Assembly: GCA_900539915.1 (NCBI GenBank) | Contig: UQDU01000030.1 | Location: forward strand, 1 to 24,710 | Direction of reading: 5' to 3' | DNA from: an uncultured Bacteroidales bacterium | GTDB taxonomy: Bacteria; Bacteroidota; Bacteroidia; Bacteroidales; Muribaculaceae | Length of the DNA: 24,710 bases | Shown here: in pieces, positions 7,482 through 14,097 of the stretch | Layout of the letters: each line of letters starts with the position of its first letter | How positions within the stretch are numbered: the first letter of the stretch is position 1 | Notes under the pieces: model-generated | Seen by the model: only the letters and a program-made list of their open reading frames with translations | Told to the model about the DNA's origin: nothing | The model's database searches: none | Program-made: the position numbers and the translations under genes

Positions 7482-8414
7482 ATGGCTAACACTCGTTTCT
7501 TTCTCGACAAGAGAAATGCCAAGGAAGGCAAGCCGGTGGTGTTGAAGATTGCTATTGCACATCAACACAAGTCTGCATTAATTTCGCTTGATGCGAAAAT
7601 TCTTCCCGAACAATGGGATGACAATGCGAAACAGATAGTCAAGCACCCCGATAAAATGGTGCTCAACACCTACATTAACCGCATCAAGAGTCAAGTCGAT
7701 AGTCTCATAGTCCGATGGACTAACGAGGGTATCATAAACTCCATGTCGGCTTCCGATATTAAAGAACGCTGCATGGAGGAACTTGACCCAGACAGGAAAA
7801 AAGCGAAAGAGAACCAGACCACCTTCTTCTACCGCTTCAACCGATACGCAGCACGAATGAAACCGGGAAGCAAGCGCACATTCTACCACACGCTGAACCG
7901 CCTTACGGCGTTCAAGGGTGAGGATTATCTGCGGTCGTTGAAGTTCGAGGACATGACGGTGGACTGGCTGAAGGAGTTCGATGCGTTCATGGCTAAAACG
8001 GCACCCTCGAAAAACAGCCGCAACATCCACTTCCGCAATATCCGCACCGTATTCAACGATGCCATCGAGGACAACATCACCTCCTTCTACCCTTTCCGGC
8101 GCTTCAAAATCAAGGGCGAAGTGACGGCTAAGCGCGACTTGTCGGTGGAGGAACTGCGCCGCCTCGTTTACTTCGATTGCGAAGAATGTGCAGTCAAGTA
8201 CCGCGACTACTTCATGCTCATGTTCTACCTTATGGGTATAAATAATGTGGACCTCTGTCACCTTAAAGAGATAACAAAAGGCCGGCTGGAGTTCCACCGC
8301 ACCAAAACACATCACTTTTTCTCGATGAAGTTAGAGCCGGAAGCAATGGCTCTAATCGAGAAATACCGGGGCGAAGAATGGCTACTTGACATTCTCGACC
8401 ACTGGACCACTTAG
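7482..8414 (+). pseudogene. Tyrosine recombinase/integrase, C-terminus missing
   Basis: Bacteroidetes-type phage or conjugative-element integrase. The N-terminal arm-binding part (about 1-85, RFFLDKRNAKEGKPVVLKI, ISLDAKILPEQWD) is followed by a SAM-like core-binding domain (about 105-210, TFFYRFNRYAARMK, WLKEFDAFMA, RNIHFRNIRTVFNDAIE). The first part of the catalytic domain follows (LSVEELRRLVYF, YFMLMFYLMGINNVDLCHL, LEFHRTKTHHFFSMKLEPEAMALIEKY). It stops at 310 residues, while relatives run to about 400. The segment with the HxxR box and the nucleophilic tyrosine is absent and not found downstream in any frame. No arginine stands in GINNVDL, where the first catalytic arginine is usual. It breaks off exactly where the 26-bp repeat at 8410 begins. 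Its place 3' of a tRNA is typical for such integrases, but this copy should be inactive unless completed in trans. Confidence 0.85.
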
Positions 8415-8435
8415 GCTTGATTAACGAAAGCGCGG
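8410..8435 (+). repeat. 26-bp direct repeat, copy 1
   Basis: cttaggcttgattaacgaaagcgcgg-type sequence, differing at one base from the copy at 8812-8837. It overlaps the truncated end of the integrase. Weaker similarity continues about 15 nt further (cgcaac shared at the same offset). Bases 8415-8457 hold nothing else recognisable. Confidence 0.85.
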
Positions 8436-8457
8436 TGGCGGTGTCGCAACGCCAGTA

Positions 8458-8706
8458 TTATTTAATCGCTCTCCAATCAAACTTCTCGAGTTGATATTCA
8501 GTCCACTGCCACTTACCATTGGAATCTTCGGAAATTTCAGGATGGCTTTTAAGCAAATCTCTAATGGTTTTCTTTATGATGTAGCCACGAAGCAACATAA
8601 ATCCCAAGTCAAGTAAACGTTCTTCATCAGATAAATCTTGATATTCGGAAGAATAGCTGTCAATATAGGCTTTGATATGATGTGGTAAATCAAGAGAACC
8701 ATACAT
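8458..8706 (-). CDS. Small protein of unknown function in the accessory island
   Basis: 82 residues from the ATG at 8706 (MYGSLDLPHHIKAYIDSYSS..); a TTG at 8727 would add seven residues. The sequence is charged and mostly helical in appearance (LSDEERLLDLGFMLLRGYIIKKTIRDLLKSHPEIS), followed by a Trp-containing tail (GKWQWTEYQLEKFDWRAIK). It has no signal peptide or membrane segment, and I do not recognise a family. It lies between the two 26-bp direct repeats, on the same strand as the restriction operon but separated from it by about 160 nt that include the second repeat. The A/T-rich composition matches the restriction genes and not the flanking chromosome. It could be an antitoxin-like, regulatory or anti-phage accessory protein, but nothing in the sequence decides this. 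Confidence 0.6.
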   Translation of the reverse strand: MYGSLDLPHHIKAYIDSYSSEYQDLSDEERLLDLGFMLLRGYIIKKTIRDLLKSHPEISEDSNGKWQWTEYQLEKFDWRAIK

Positions 8707-8811
8707 AAAGTATCTTTCTTTATGCAATGGTCGCTTAGAATTAATGTGGTGATTTATCTATATTCATATTCTAAAATGCGTTATGCGATTGAAGCCTTCC
8801 GGTATCAAGAC

Positions 8812-8837
8812 CTTAGGCTTGATTCACGAAAGCGCGG
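8812..8837 (+). repeat. 26-bp direct repeat, copy 2
   Basis: Identical to the copy at 8410-8435 except for one base (attcacg versus attaacg). It starts 402 bp after copy 1 and ends 29 nt short of the stop of the third restriction-operon gene. The plus-strand reading LGLIHESAATKAQLQ versus LGLINESAVAVSQRQ suggests both may come from the same former coding sequence. Confidence 0.85.
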
Positions 8838-8866
8838 CGACTAAGGCGCAACTTCAAAATAATATT

Positions 8867-9289
8867 TCAAAATGTATAAGGAATAAAACCATCTGAAGCG
8901 TCTATGTCAAATGACGAATCATTGAAGTTGAAGAGGATATGTTTTCCTTCAACGACACGTATTCTAACGTAATAAGAACGACCCTTCCGCAGTTCTTTCC
9001 AGCCAGAAGCCTTGTTATATGCGAGGACAGCATCAGTCGAGACTAATATCACTCCAGAATTGGCACAAACAAAGCAGATGGATTCAACGCCTTTATCTTT
9101 GAAGTATTTAGTAACGCAACTAAACCAATAGGTGCCATCAGGGTATAGTTTGGAGTTAACGATAGCCAAAGGCTTTCCATTGGACGAACGATAAATAGAA
9201 CGCTCAATTTTATCAGAAGCTGAAAATTTCAAATTGTCAGGAAGAATTTCAGCTACCTGTTCAAGTGAAAGAAATGAAGCCTGATCCAT
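8867..9289 (-). CDS. Unknown protein, third gene of the HaeIII-type restriction operon
   Basis: 140 residues from the ATG at 9289 (MDQASFLSLEQVAEILPDNLKF..), 10 nt after the methyltransferase stop. An ATG at 9316 would overlap the methyltransferase by 17 nt and is less likely. The sequence appears beta-rich: SIYRSSNGKPLAIVNSKLYPDGTYWFSCV, then GVESICFVCANSGVILVSTDAVLAY, then GWKELRKGRSYYVRIRVVEGKHILFNF. It ends in an acidic tail (NDSSFDIDASDGFIPYTF). There is no catalytic motif, signal peptide or membrane segment. The YWFS...ICFVCANSG...I layout recalls small non-catalytic substrate- or DNA-binding domains attached to some nucleases, but that is an impression, not an assignment. Position and spacing tie it to the restriction-modification pair; it may be a controller, specificity helper or second nuclease. 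Confidence 0.75.
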   Translation of the reverse strand: MDQASFLSLEQVAEILPDNLKFSASDKIERSIYRSSNGKPLAIVNSKLYPDGTYWFSCVTKYFKDKGVESICFVCANSGVILVSTDAVLAYNKASGWKELRKGRSYYVRIRVVEGKHILFNFNDSSFDIDASDGFIPYTF

Positions 9290-9299
9290 AGATAATAAA

Positions 9300-10307
9300 C
9301 TAAAGATTAACGCCATGTTCCATTAAGGTTTTCTTAATCTGCATGGCAACATGATATGCAAGATTTACAGGTACAGCGTTACCAATCATTTTATAACCAT
9401 AGTTAACATCGTTATAAATGAAGATATAGTCATCCGGGAAACTTTGAACACGGGCAACCTCTCGTACAGACATACGACGATATAGATGTTCAGAACCCTC
9501 AGCGAAAACTTGAACGTTAGGAGCAAGTTTAATCATTTTGGGGGCCTGAGGATGAAGTTGGCATTGGCGACCACTTGCTTGAACGGTAAATCCGGGTTCA
9601 TCCCATGAGCGAACTCTGTTGCGAGACATGAAAATAGGAGAATAAGCACCTATGAAATATTCATGATTCGGAACTGAGCATTCGTCTCCATTGGTTTTAT
9701 TTTTTTCTTTGGCCGGTATGGCAGAGTCTTTCAAATCCCAAATAGCATCTCTGAGGGTTGGCTTAGAGCTTATAGGAGTTGGGTATTTGAAATCTGCAAT
9801 TTGTAAATCTTTTCGGAAACCTATATAGAAAACTCGGTCGCGGTCTTCCGGAACGTCAAAATCGTTTGCATTAAGCATTTTAAGATTAACGTCATAACCA
9901 GCTTCATCGAAAAGTTTCATAAATCCATCAACTGCAGCAGAGTGGCGTTTAGCCAACATACCAGATACATTCTCCGCTACGAAGAAGAGCGGTTTGGTGT
10001 CCCGAAGGATGCGAATGTATTCATAGAAAAGTTGACCACGGGCGTCTTCAATACCCTTAAGAGAACCGGCTTCGCTCCATGACTGACAAGGAGGTCCGCC
10101 AATAATACCGGTAACGCCCTGAGGGAAACGTTCGGATGGAATCTTCCTAATATCGCCTTCGATAAGGTCAACATCGGGAAAATTCGCTCTGAAAGTAGGA
10201 CATATTTTAGGGTCGAATTCATTAGCGACAAGAGTCTTAAATCCCGCGTTATGAAAACCACGGTCTAAGCCGCCTGCGCCAGAAAATAAACTTATAAGAG
10301 TCCACAT
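9300..10307 (-). CDS. DNA (cytosine-5) methyltransferase, M.HaeIII-like
   Basis: A 335-residue S-adenosylmethionine-dependent enzyme predicted to methylate the internal cytosine of GGCC and protect host DNA from the partner nuclease. Motif I is LFSGAGGLDRGF (7-18). Motif IV is GGPPCQSWSEAG (70-81) with catalytic C74, and motif VI is VAENV (110-114). The motif VIII region is PEDRDRVFYIGFR (153-165). The target-recognition part includes NHEYFIGAYSPIFMSRNRVR and TVQASGRQCQLHPQAP. The C-terminal part includes REVARVQSFPDDY and YKMIGNAVPVNLAY. Similarity to remembered M.HaeIII sequence runs through the recognition domain too, which supports GGCC specificity. The ATG at 10307 starts 1 nt after the endonuclease stop codon. 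All key motifs are intact. Confidence 0.95.
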   Translation of the reverse strand: MWTLISLFSGAGGLDRGFHNAGFKTLVANEFDPKICPTFRANFPDVDLIEGDIRKIPSERFPQGVTGIIGGPPCQSWSEAGSLKGIEDARGQLFYEYIRILRDTKPLFFVAENVSGMLAKRHSAAVDGFMKLFDEAGYDVNLKMLNANDFDVPEDRDRVFYIGFRKDLQIADFKYPTPISSKPTLRDAIWDLKDSAIPAKEKNKTNGDECSVPNHEYFIGAYSPIFMSRNRVRSWDEPGFTVQASGRQCQLHPQAPKMIKLAPNVQVFAEGSEHLYRRMSVREVARVQSFPDDYIFIYNDVNYGYKMIGNAVPVNLAYHVAMQIKKTLMEHGVNL

Positions 10308-10308
10308 A

Positions 10309-11265
10309 TTAGTATTTCCAAATGCAATTGATTGTTAAAATAGCGGTAGGCATTCCGACAATTTGAATGTCAAATTTAAGGGATGGCTCAACATACGTGG
10401 CAGCATTGTGAATACGGAAGGAGAATTGCCAACCTCCATCCATGTATACTTCCACAGTGTTGTTCTTGCCAGGTACAAAGTCGATATGGACAATGCGTGA
10501 TGGCAATGAAACAATAGGAACCTCTATCTCTGCTTTCTTTTCAGAAGATGGAAGATTAAGAGTGCCATGCATATTGAAACCTTGAATACGGGTTAACTCT
10601 TCTCTGTCAATGCTGATAACTTTATAGAAATCAAATTTACCGAGAAGATATTCAACCATCTTGGAAGGAACATCATCATGTAATTTACTTTGAAAAGAAA
10701 TTTCATTGATGAAGGCTTTTAATAAGGGTATATAGACATCATTTTCTTTATCAGGCAAATCTGAAAATTTGGTGCCTAATGATTTTTCCTTAGTAAGATA
10801 GTTGAATACTGGATTTACAGCTTTCCAATAATCGTCAGAACATGGGATAGAATACCAAGAATTTCCAAAATCCAGTTGAGAACTTAAACGACTATGTTTA
10901 ACAGCAAAATGATTATGTTTTAAGCTAAGACCAATTTCCCAAGTAATGGCATGTCGAATAATCAGAATATCTCTGACATCACCTGTTTCTCCATTGGTGT
11001 CAGCTTGTATAAGCAATTCAAGCGAATCATCAGAGAGTTCAGTGATTCTTGGCTCCATTGCAAAAATTTGTGCGACGGCAGCCATGGAACTTATTTTATA
11101 TATTCGTTGGTCTTCAGTTGATAACGTATTCCATGCTCGTTGAGCAGCGGAGAAACAGGAATTCTGTATAAGAACACAGGGACGAACCTTGGAGATTTGA
11201 GCTTCAAGATTCATCAAACAGGCATATTCGTAGGCCCTGCCCTGATCATTACTCTTACTACTCAT
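10309..11265 (-). CDS. HaeIII-family type II restriction endonuclease
   Basis: A 318-residue enzyme predicted to cleave unmethylated GGCC. It begins NDQGRAYEYACLMNLEAQI (6-24), then carries GETGDVRDILIIRHAITWE (92-110) and IGLSLKHNHFAVKHSRLS (111-128), where D99, E110 and K116 are candidate metal-site residues of a PD-(D/E)xK-like core. The C-terminal half includes FDFYKVISIDREELTRIQGF, then MDGGWQFSFRIHNAA and SLKFDIQIVGMPTAILTIN. These features and the M.HaeIII-like partner point to the HaeIII family (Pfam RE_HaeIII). It is the first gene of the operon, so the nuclease is translated ahead of its methyltransferase. That order usually needs some control on establishment in a new host. No frameshift is seen. 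Composition is A/T-rich compared with the flanking tat genes, consistent with transfer. Confidence 0.9.
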   Translation of the reverse strand: MSSKSNDQGRAYEYACLMNLEAQISKVRPCVLIQNSCFSAAQRAWNTLSTEDQRIYKISSMAAVAQIFAMEPRITELSDDSLELLIQADTNGETGDVRDILIIRHAITWEIGLSLKHNHFAVKHSRLSSQLDFGNSWYSIPCSDDYWKAVNPVFNYLTKEKSLGTKFSDLPDKENDVYIPLLKAFINEISFQSKLHDDVPSKMVEYLLGKFDFYKVISIDREELTRIQGFNMHGTLNLPSSEKKAEIEVPIVSLPSRIVHIDFVPGKNNTVEVYMDGGWQFSFRIHNAATYVEPSLKFDIQIVGMPTAILTINCIWKY

Positions 11266-11317
11266 AGGCGAATAGCTTAGTGGATTTTGAAGATGAGATA
11301 AAATGATAATTTGGATG

Positions 11318-11325
11318 CAAAGTTA
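11318..11325 (-). promoter_or_regulatory. Bacteroidetes -7 element for the restriction operon
   Basis: The minus strand reads TAACTTTG (TAnnTTTG), giving a leader of about 45 nt before the endonuclease ATG at 11265. The -33 region is not clear. Confidence 0.55.
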
Positions 11326-11369
11326 AAAAAAATTCGATATTTCGGAACTCGACCGCAAAGATAATTAAA

Positions 11370-11396
11370 CAGGTGGGCGAATATCGCGCCCACCTG
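11370..11396 (-). terminator. Terminator after the tat operon
   Basis: caggtgggc (11370-11378) and gcccacctg (11388-11396) form a perfect 9-bp G/C-rich stem, extendable by gcga/tcgc inside the loop. On the minus strand it is followed by a T-rich run, 14 nt after the stop of the gene at 11410-11676. Confidence 0.75.
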
Positions 11397-11409
11397 CGTT
11401 AAATGTTTG

Positions 11410-11676
11410 TTAATAGCAGTCGATAGCTTCGATGAACGGTGCGTCGGCAGGTTCGCACGAGCGGAGCGGATAGCGATCCGGCATGGCGCGTTCATCTTTA
11501 TCGTAACCGAGACCTGCGCAGAAAGCGAGAGCGGCTTCCTCGGTGTCGAAAACTTCAGGCTCGGAGAAGTCGAGCATATCGTCAGAGTCAAGGTATTCTT
11601 TAAAGCCGTCAATATCATCGTTAACGAGGAAACTGATGGCAAGGGGGTCAGATATAACGTAAACTTTTACTGCCAT
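11410..11676 (-). CDS. Small acidic hypothetical protein downstream of tatC
   Basis: An 88-residue protein with no family I recognise. It starts MAVKVYVISDPLAISFLVNDDIDGFKEYLDS and is strongly acidic (DSDDMLDFSEPEVFDTEEAALAFCAGLGYDKDERAMPDRYPL). It has two well-separated cysteines after C53 and no membrane segment or signal. The beta-alpha look of residues 3-30 and the EAALAFCAGLGY helix suggest a compact cytoplasmic domain. It sits 69 nt after tatC on the same strand, ahead of a clear terminator, so it may be the last gene of the tat transcript or a separate unit. Its base composition resembles the tat genes more than the restriction island, so I place the island boundary between 11265 and this gene. 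Confidence 0.7.
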   Translation of the reverse strand: MAVKVYVISDPLAISFLVNDDIDGFKEYLDSDDMLDFSEPEVFDTEEAALAFCAGLGYDKDERAMPDRYPLRSCEPADAPFIEAIDCY

Positions 11677-11745
11677 AAAAAGAAGATTTTGAAGTTGTCT
11701 TTGTAGCTAAGTCTGTAGGTCGTAGGAGATGCCGCGCACCCCATT

Positions 11746-12570
11746 TTATGTGCTCTGTACCGTGGTAGTTGCGGAGGGGACCAGCAGGGCAGAGGTTTCC
11801 CATAGGAGATAGAGCGGAAGGAAGACTACGGCGAGGGTGAAGGGGTCGCCGGTGGGAGTGACTACGGCTGCGAGAATGAGGAGGGCTACTATGGCGTGAC
11901 GGCGGAAGCGAGTGAAGATGGTGCGCGTCAGTATATGTAGGCGGCCCAACATCCATGCTATCAAAGGCAGCTCGAATATGATGCCCATGGTCAGGATGAG
12001 GGTGAGGAAATTGTCCATGTAGGAGTCTAAGGAGAGTGTATTGGTGACGGTGGAGGTCAGATTGTAAGTGGCGAGAAAGCGGAGAGTGAGAGGGAATACG
12101 AGCAGATATCCTACGGACACTCCGATGTAGAACATAACGGTGCCGAGGAGGTAGGCGGTGCGTGCTCCGCGCTTCTCCTCGGGTCGCAGACCCGGCTCTA
12201 CAAAAGTCCACAGCAGATACAGCAATCCCGGAAACGCCAAAATCAATGCTGCCCATAGGCTCAGGGAAAAATGCAGAAAAAACTGTGTGGACAGGTTGAG
12301 GTTGATCAGTCGGATTTCAAATGGCGTTATGGCGAAGTCGGGCATCATGCTGCCTCCGAGGCTGGTAAGCCAGCGGTAGAGTATGAAGTCAGAGCTGCAT
12401 GGAGCCATGATTACGTGGTCCATTAGCCAGGGCATCGCCGCAAAACATCCGGCTCCCACCGCTGTCAGCAACAGGAGTGCCTGGATAAGCACCTTGCGCA
12501 GAGCGTCAAGGTGGTCCCAAAACGGCATTTCGCCGCTGTTATTTTCCCGATTCTTTCGGGTCTGATTCAT
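11746..12570 (-). CDS. tatC: Sec-independent translocase subunit TatC
   Basis: TatC is the membrane receptor for twin-arginine signal peptides and moves folded proteins across the inner membrane together with TatA. 274 residues from the ATG at 12570. The start of the conserved core, MPFWDHLDALRKVLIQ (15-30), is the usual TatC N-terminus. Six hydrophobic segments follow, with FYIGVSVGYLLVFPLTLRFL and MGIIFELPLIAWMLGRLHIL as the best-preserved stretches, the latter with the family FELP motif, and then AAVVTPTGDPFTL. The TatC coding start overlaps tatA by 32 nt; an ATG at 12528 would avoid the overlap and give 260 residues. It is next to tatA, as in most tat operons. The C-terminal region shows no unusual extension. 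Confidence 0.94.
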   Translation of the reverse strand: MNQTRKNRENNSGEMPFWDHLDALRKVLIQALLLLTAVGAGCFAAMPWLMDHVIMAPCSSDFILYRWLTSLGGSMMPDFAITPFEIRLINLNLSTQFFLHFSLSLWAALILAFPGLLYLLWTFVEPGLRPEEKRGARTAYLLGTVMFYIGVSVGYLLVFPLTLRFLATYNLTSTVTNTLSLDSYMDNFLTLILTMGIIFELPLIAWMLGRLHILTRTIFTRFRRHAIVALLILAAVVTPTGDPFTLAVVFLPLYLLWETSALLVPSATTTVQST

Positions 12571-12742
12571 CTTTGCGGTTTACCTCGTCAGTAACTTCGT
12601 TGAGGCCGTCTTTAAACGAGCGGACACCCTTGCCGAGGCCGCGCATCAGTTCGGGTATCTTGCGGCCGCCGAACAGCAGAAGTATCACCACTGCGATTAG
12701 AATCAGTTCGCCCGTGCCGAGATTGAGAAAGCCGGTTGTCAT
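12539..12742 (-). CDS. tatA: Sec-independent translocase subunit TatA/E
   Basis: A 67-residue single-span membrane protein that oligomerises to form the Tat pore. The N-terminal helix is LGTGELILIAVVILLLFGG (8-26), with the conserved glutamate E12 and the FGG hinge. The amphipathic helix RKIPELMRGLGKGVRSFKDGL follows, and the charged tail (NEVTDEVNRKDESDPKESGK) is typical of TatA. No TatB homologue lies beside it, so this looks like a minimal TatA/TatC system as in many Bacteroidetes. It starts 39 nt after the M18 peptidase stop and overlaps tatC, so the genes are probably co-transcribed. The length is within the usual 60-90 residues. Confidence 0.95.
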   Translation of the reverse strand: MTTGFLNLGTGELILIAVVILLLFGGRKIPELMRGLGKGVRSFKDGLNEVTDEVNRKDESDPKESGK

Positions 12743-12781
12743 ATCGGATTATAATAATTGTTTAAGCTGGTTTATGCCCTC

Positions 12782-14083
12782 TCAGCAGTCATAAAACTGT
12801 GTGAAAGCTCTGGTTATCATCATGTGGTCATCGGCAGAAGCCGTCTCGCGCACGGAGTGCATGGCCCACAGGGCAGCCCCCATGTCCACTCCGCGGAGAT
12901 CTATCTGCGAAGTCAGTATGTTGCCGAGAGTGGAGCCGCCGGCCACATCGCTGTGGTTGACAAAGTATTGATACGGCACGCCGGCATCCTCGCATACCGT
13001 GCGGAACACGGCTGCCGAATCGGCATCGGTCATATATTTGCAGTTGGCGTTTATCTTGATTACAGGACCTCCGCCGAGCACCGGATGGTTAGTCGGGTCG
13101 TGCTTCTCAGGGTAGTTGGGATGTATTCCGTGTGCGTTATCGGCCGAAACCATGAAGGATGACGCCACTGCGCGGAGGTAGTCTTCATCATCGCCTCCGA
13201 GAGATGCCGTGATGCGCCGGCATATGTGGGCAAGCACTGGCGATGCGGCTCCCTGCTTGGTGCCGCTGCCGGTCTCCTCATTGTCAAATATGGCCATGAT
13301 GCGAGTCATGCGCTGATTGCCTTTAGATGCTGTCAGGGCTGATACGGCGGCATGTACCATCGACAGGTCATCCAGACGTCCCGAGCTGACAAACTCGTCA
13401 TTAAGTCCCAGCAGACACCCTTTCGTGGTATCATACAGGCTGATGTCAAAGTCCAGAATCCGGCTGCTCTCTACGCCTAATTGTTCGGAAATCAGTCGCA
13501 ACAGCAACCCGTCAGCTTCGGCGCGGTCACGTATATGTCCGAGCACAGGCAGCATATCCTTCTGCTTTGAAAGCGGATTGCCGTCGTTGACCTGACGGTT
13601 GAAGTGGATGGCAAGGTGCGGTATGGTGAGCAACGGACGGTCAATGCGTATCAGCCTTGCTTCGGGACGCAGCGGATTGTCGGTGCGGAGTATCACGCGC
13701 CCGGCTATGGATAGCGGACGGTCAAACCATGTGTACAGTATCGGCCCTCCGTAGACCTCAGTGTTGAGTTTGACGATATTTCCGTCAGTGACCATCGCGG
13801 CGTTAGGCTTGATGCGGAATCCCGGTGAGTCGCTGTGGGCCGATATGATTTTGAAACCTTCCGAGGCATTCCCGTCGCCCACGATGAAAGCAAACAAAGC
13901 GGAGCCGTTGGCCGTGGTGTAGTATTTGCCTCCGGGATGTAATTCCCATCGGTTACGGCGGTCAAGTCCGGTAAACCCGGCACCATCAAGGATATGTTTG
14001 AGTGTATGGACGGCATAGAAATTGCATACGGACGCATCCATGAAGTTGAGCAGTCCGTCTATGGAGTTTCCGAAATCTTTCAT
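12782..14083 (-). CDS. M18 family aminopeptidase (aspartyl aminopeptidase type)
   Basis: A cytoplasmic two-zinc exopeptidase that removes N-terminal residues, often acidic ones, from peptides. The 433 residues match the family's usual length. Metal-site motifs visible in order are SAHSDSPGFRIKP with H83, SGRLDDLSM with D238/D239, FDNEETGSGTKQGA with E269/E270, VSADNAHGIHPNYPEKHDP with D315, and NHSDVAGGSTLGN with H377. The start MKDFGNSIDGLLNFMDAS is typical. It starts 14 nt after the stop of the sodium:amino-acid symporter and ends 39 nt before tatA. A shared transcript with the symporter makes sense as peptide breakdown plus amino-acid movement, but the pairing is inference. There is no signal peptide. 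Confidence 0.94.
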   Translation of the reverse strand: MKDFGNSIDGLLNFMDASVCNFYAVHTLKHILDGAGFTGLDRRNRWELHPGGKYYTTANGSALFAFIVGDGNASEGFKIISAHSDSPGFRIKPNAAMVTDGNIVKLNTEVYGGPILYTWFDRPLSIAGRVILRTDNPLRPEARLIRIDRPLLTIPHLAIHFNRQVNDGNPLSKQKDMLPVLGHIRDRAEADGLLLRLISEQLGVESSRILDFDISLYDTTKGCLLGLNDEFVSSGRLDDLSMVHAAVSALTASKGNQRMTRIMAIFDNEETGSGTKQGAASPVLAHICRRITASLGGDDEDYLRAVASSFMVSADNAHGIHPNYPEKHDPTNHPVLGGGPVIKINANCKYMTDADSAAVFRTVCEDAGVPYQYFVNHSDVAGGSTLGNILTSQIDLRGVDMGAALWAMHSVRETASADDHMMITRAFTQFYDC

Positions 14084-14097
14084 AATAGTGTATGTAT

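Noticed and set aside
8783..8896. 37-codon plus-strand frame MRLKPSGIKTLGLIHESAATKAQ..
   Set aside because: It overlaps the stop of the third restriction-operon gene on the other strand and has no promoter. It is better read as a remnant carrying the direct repeat than as a gene.
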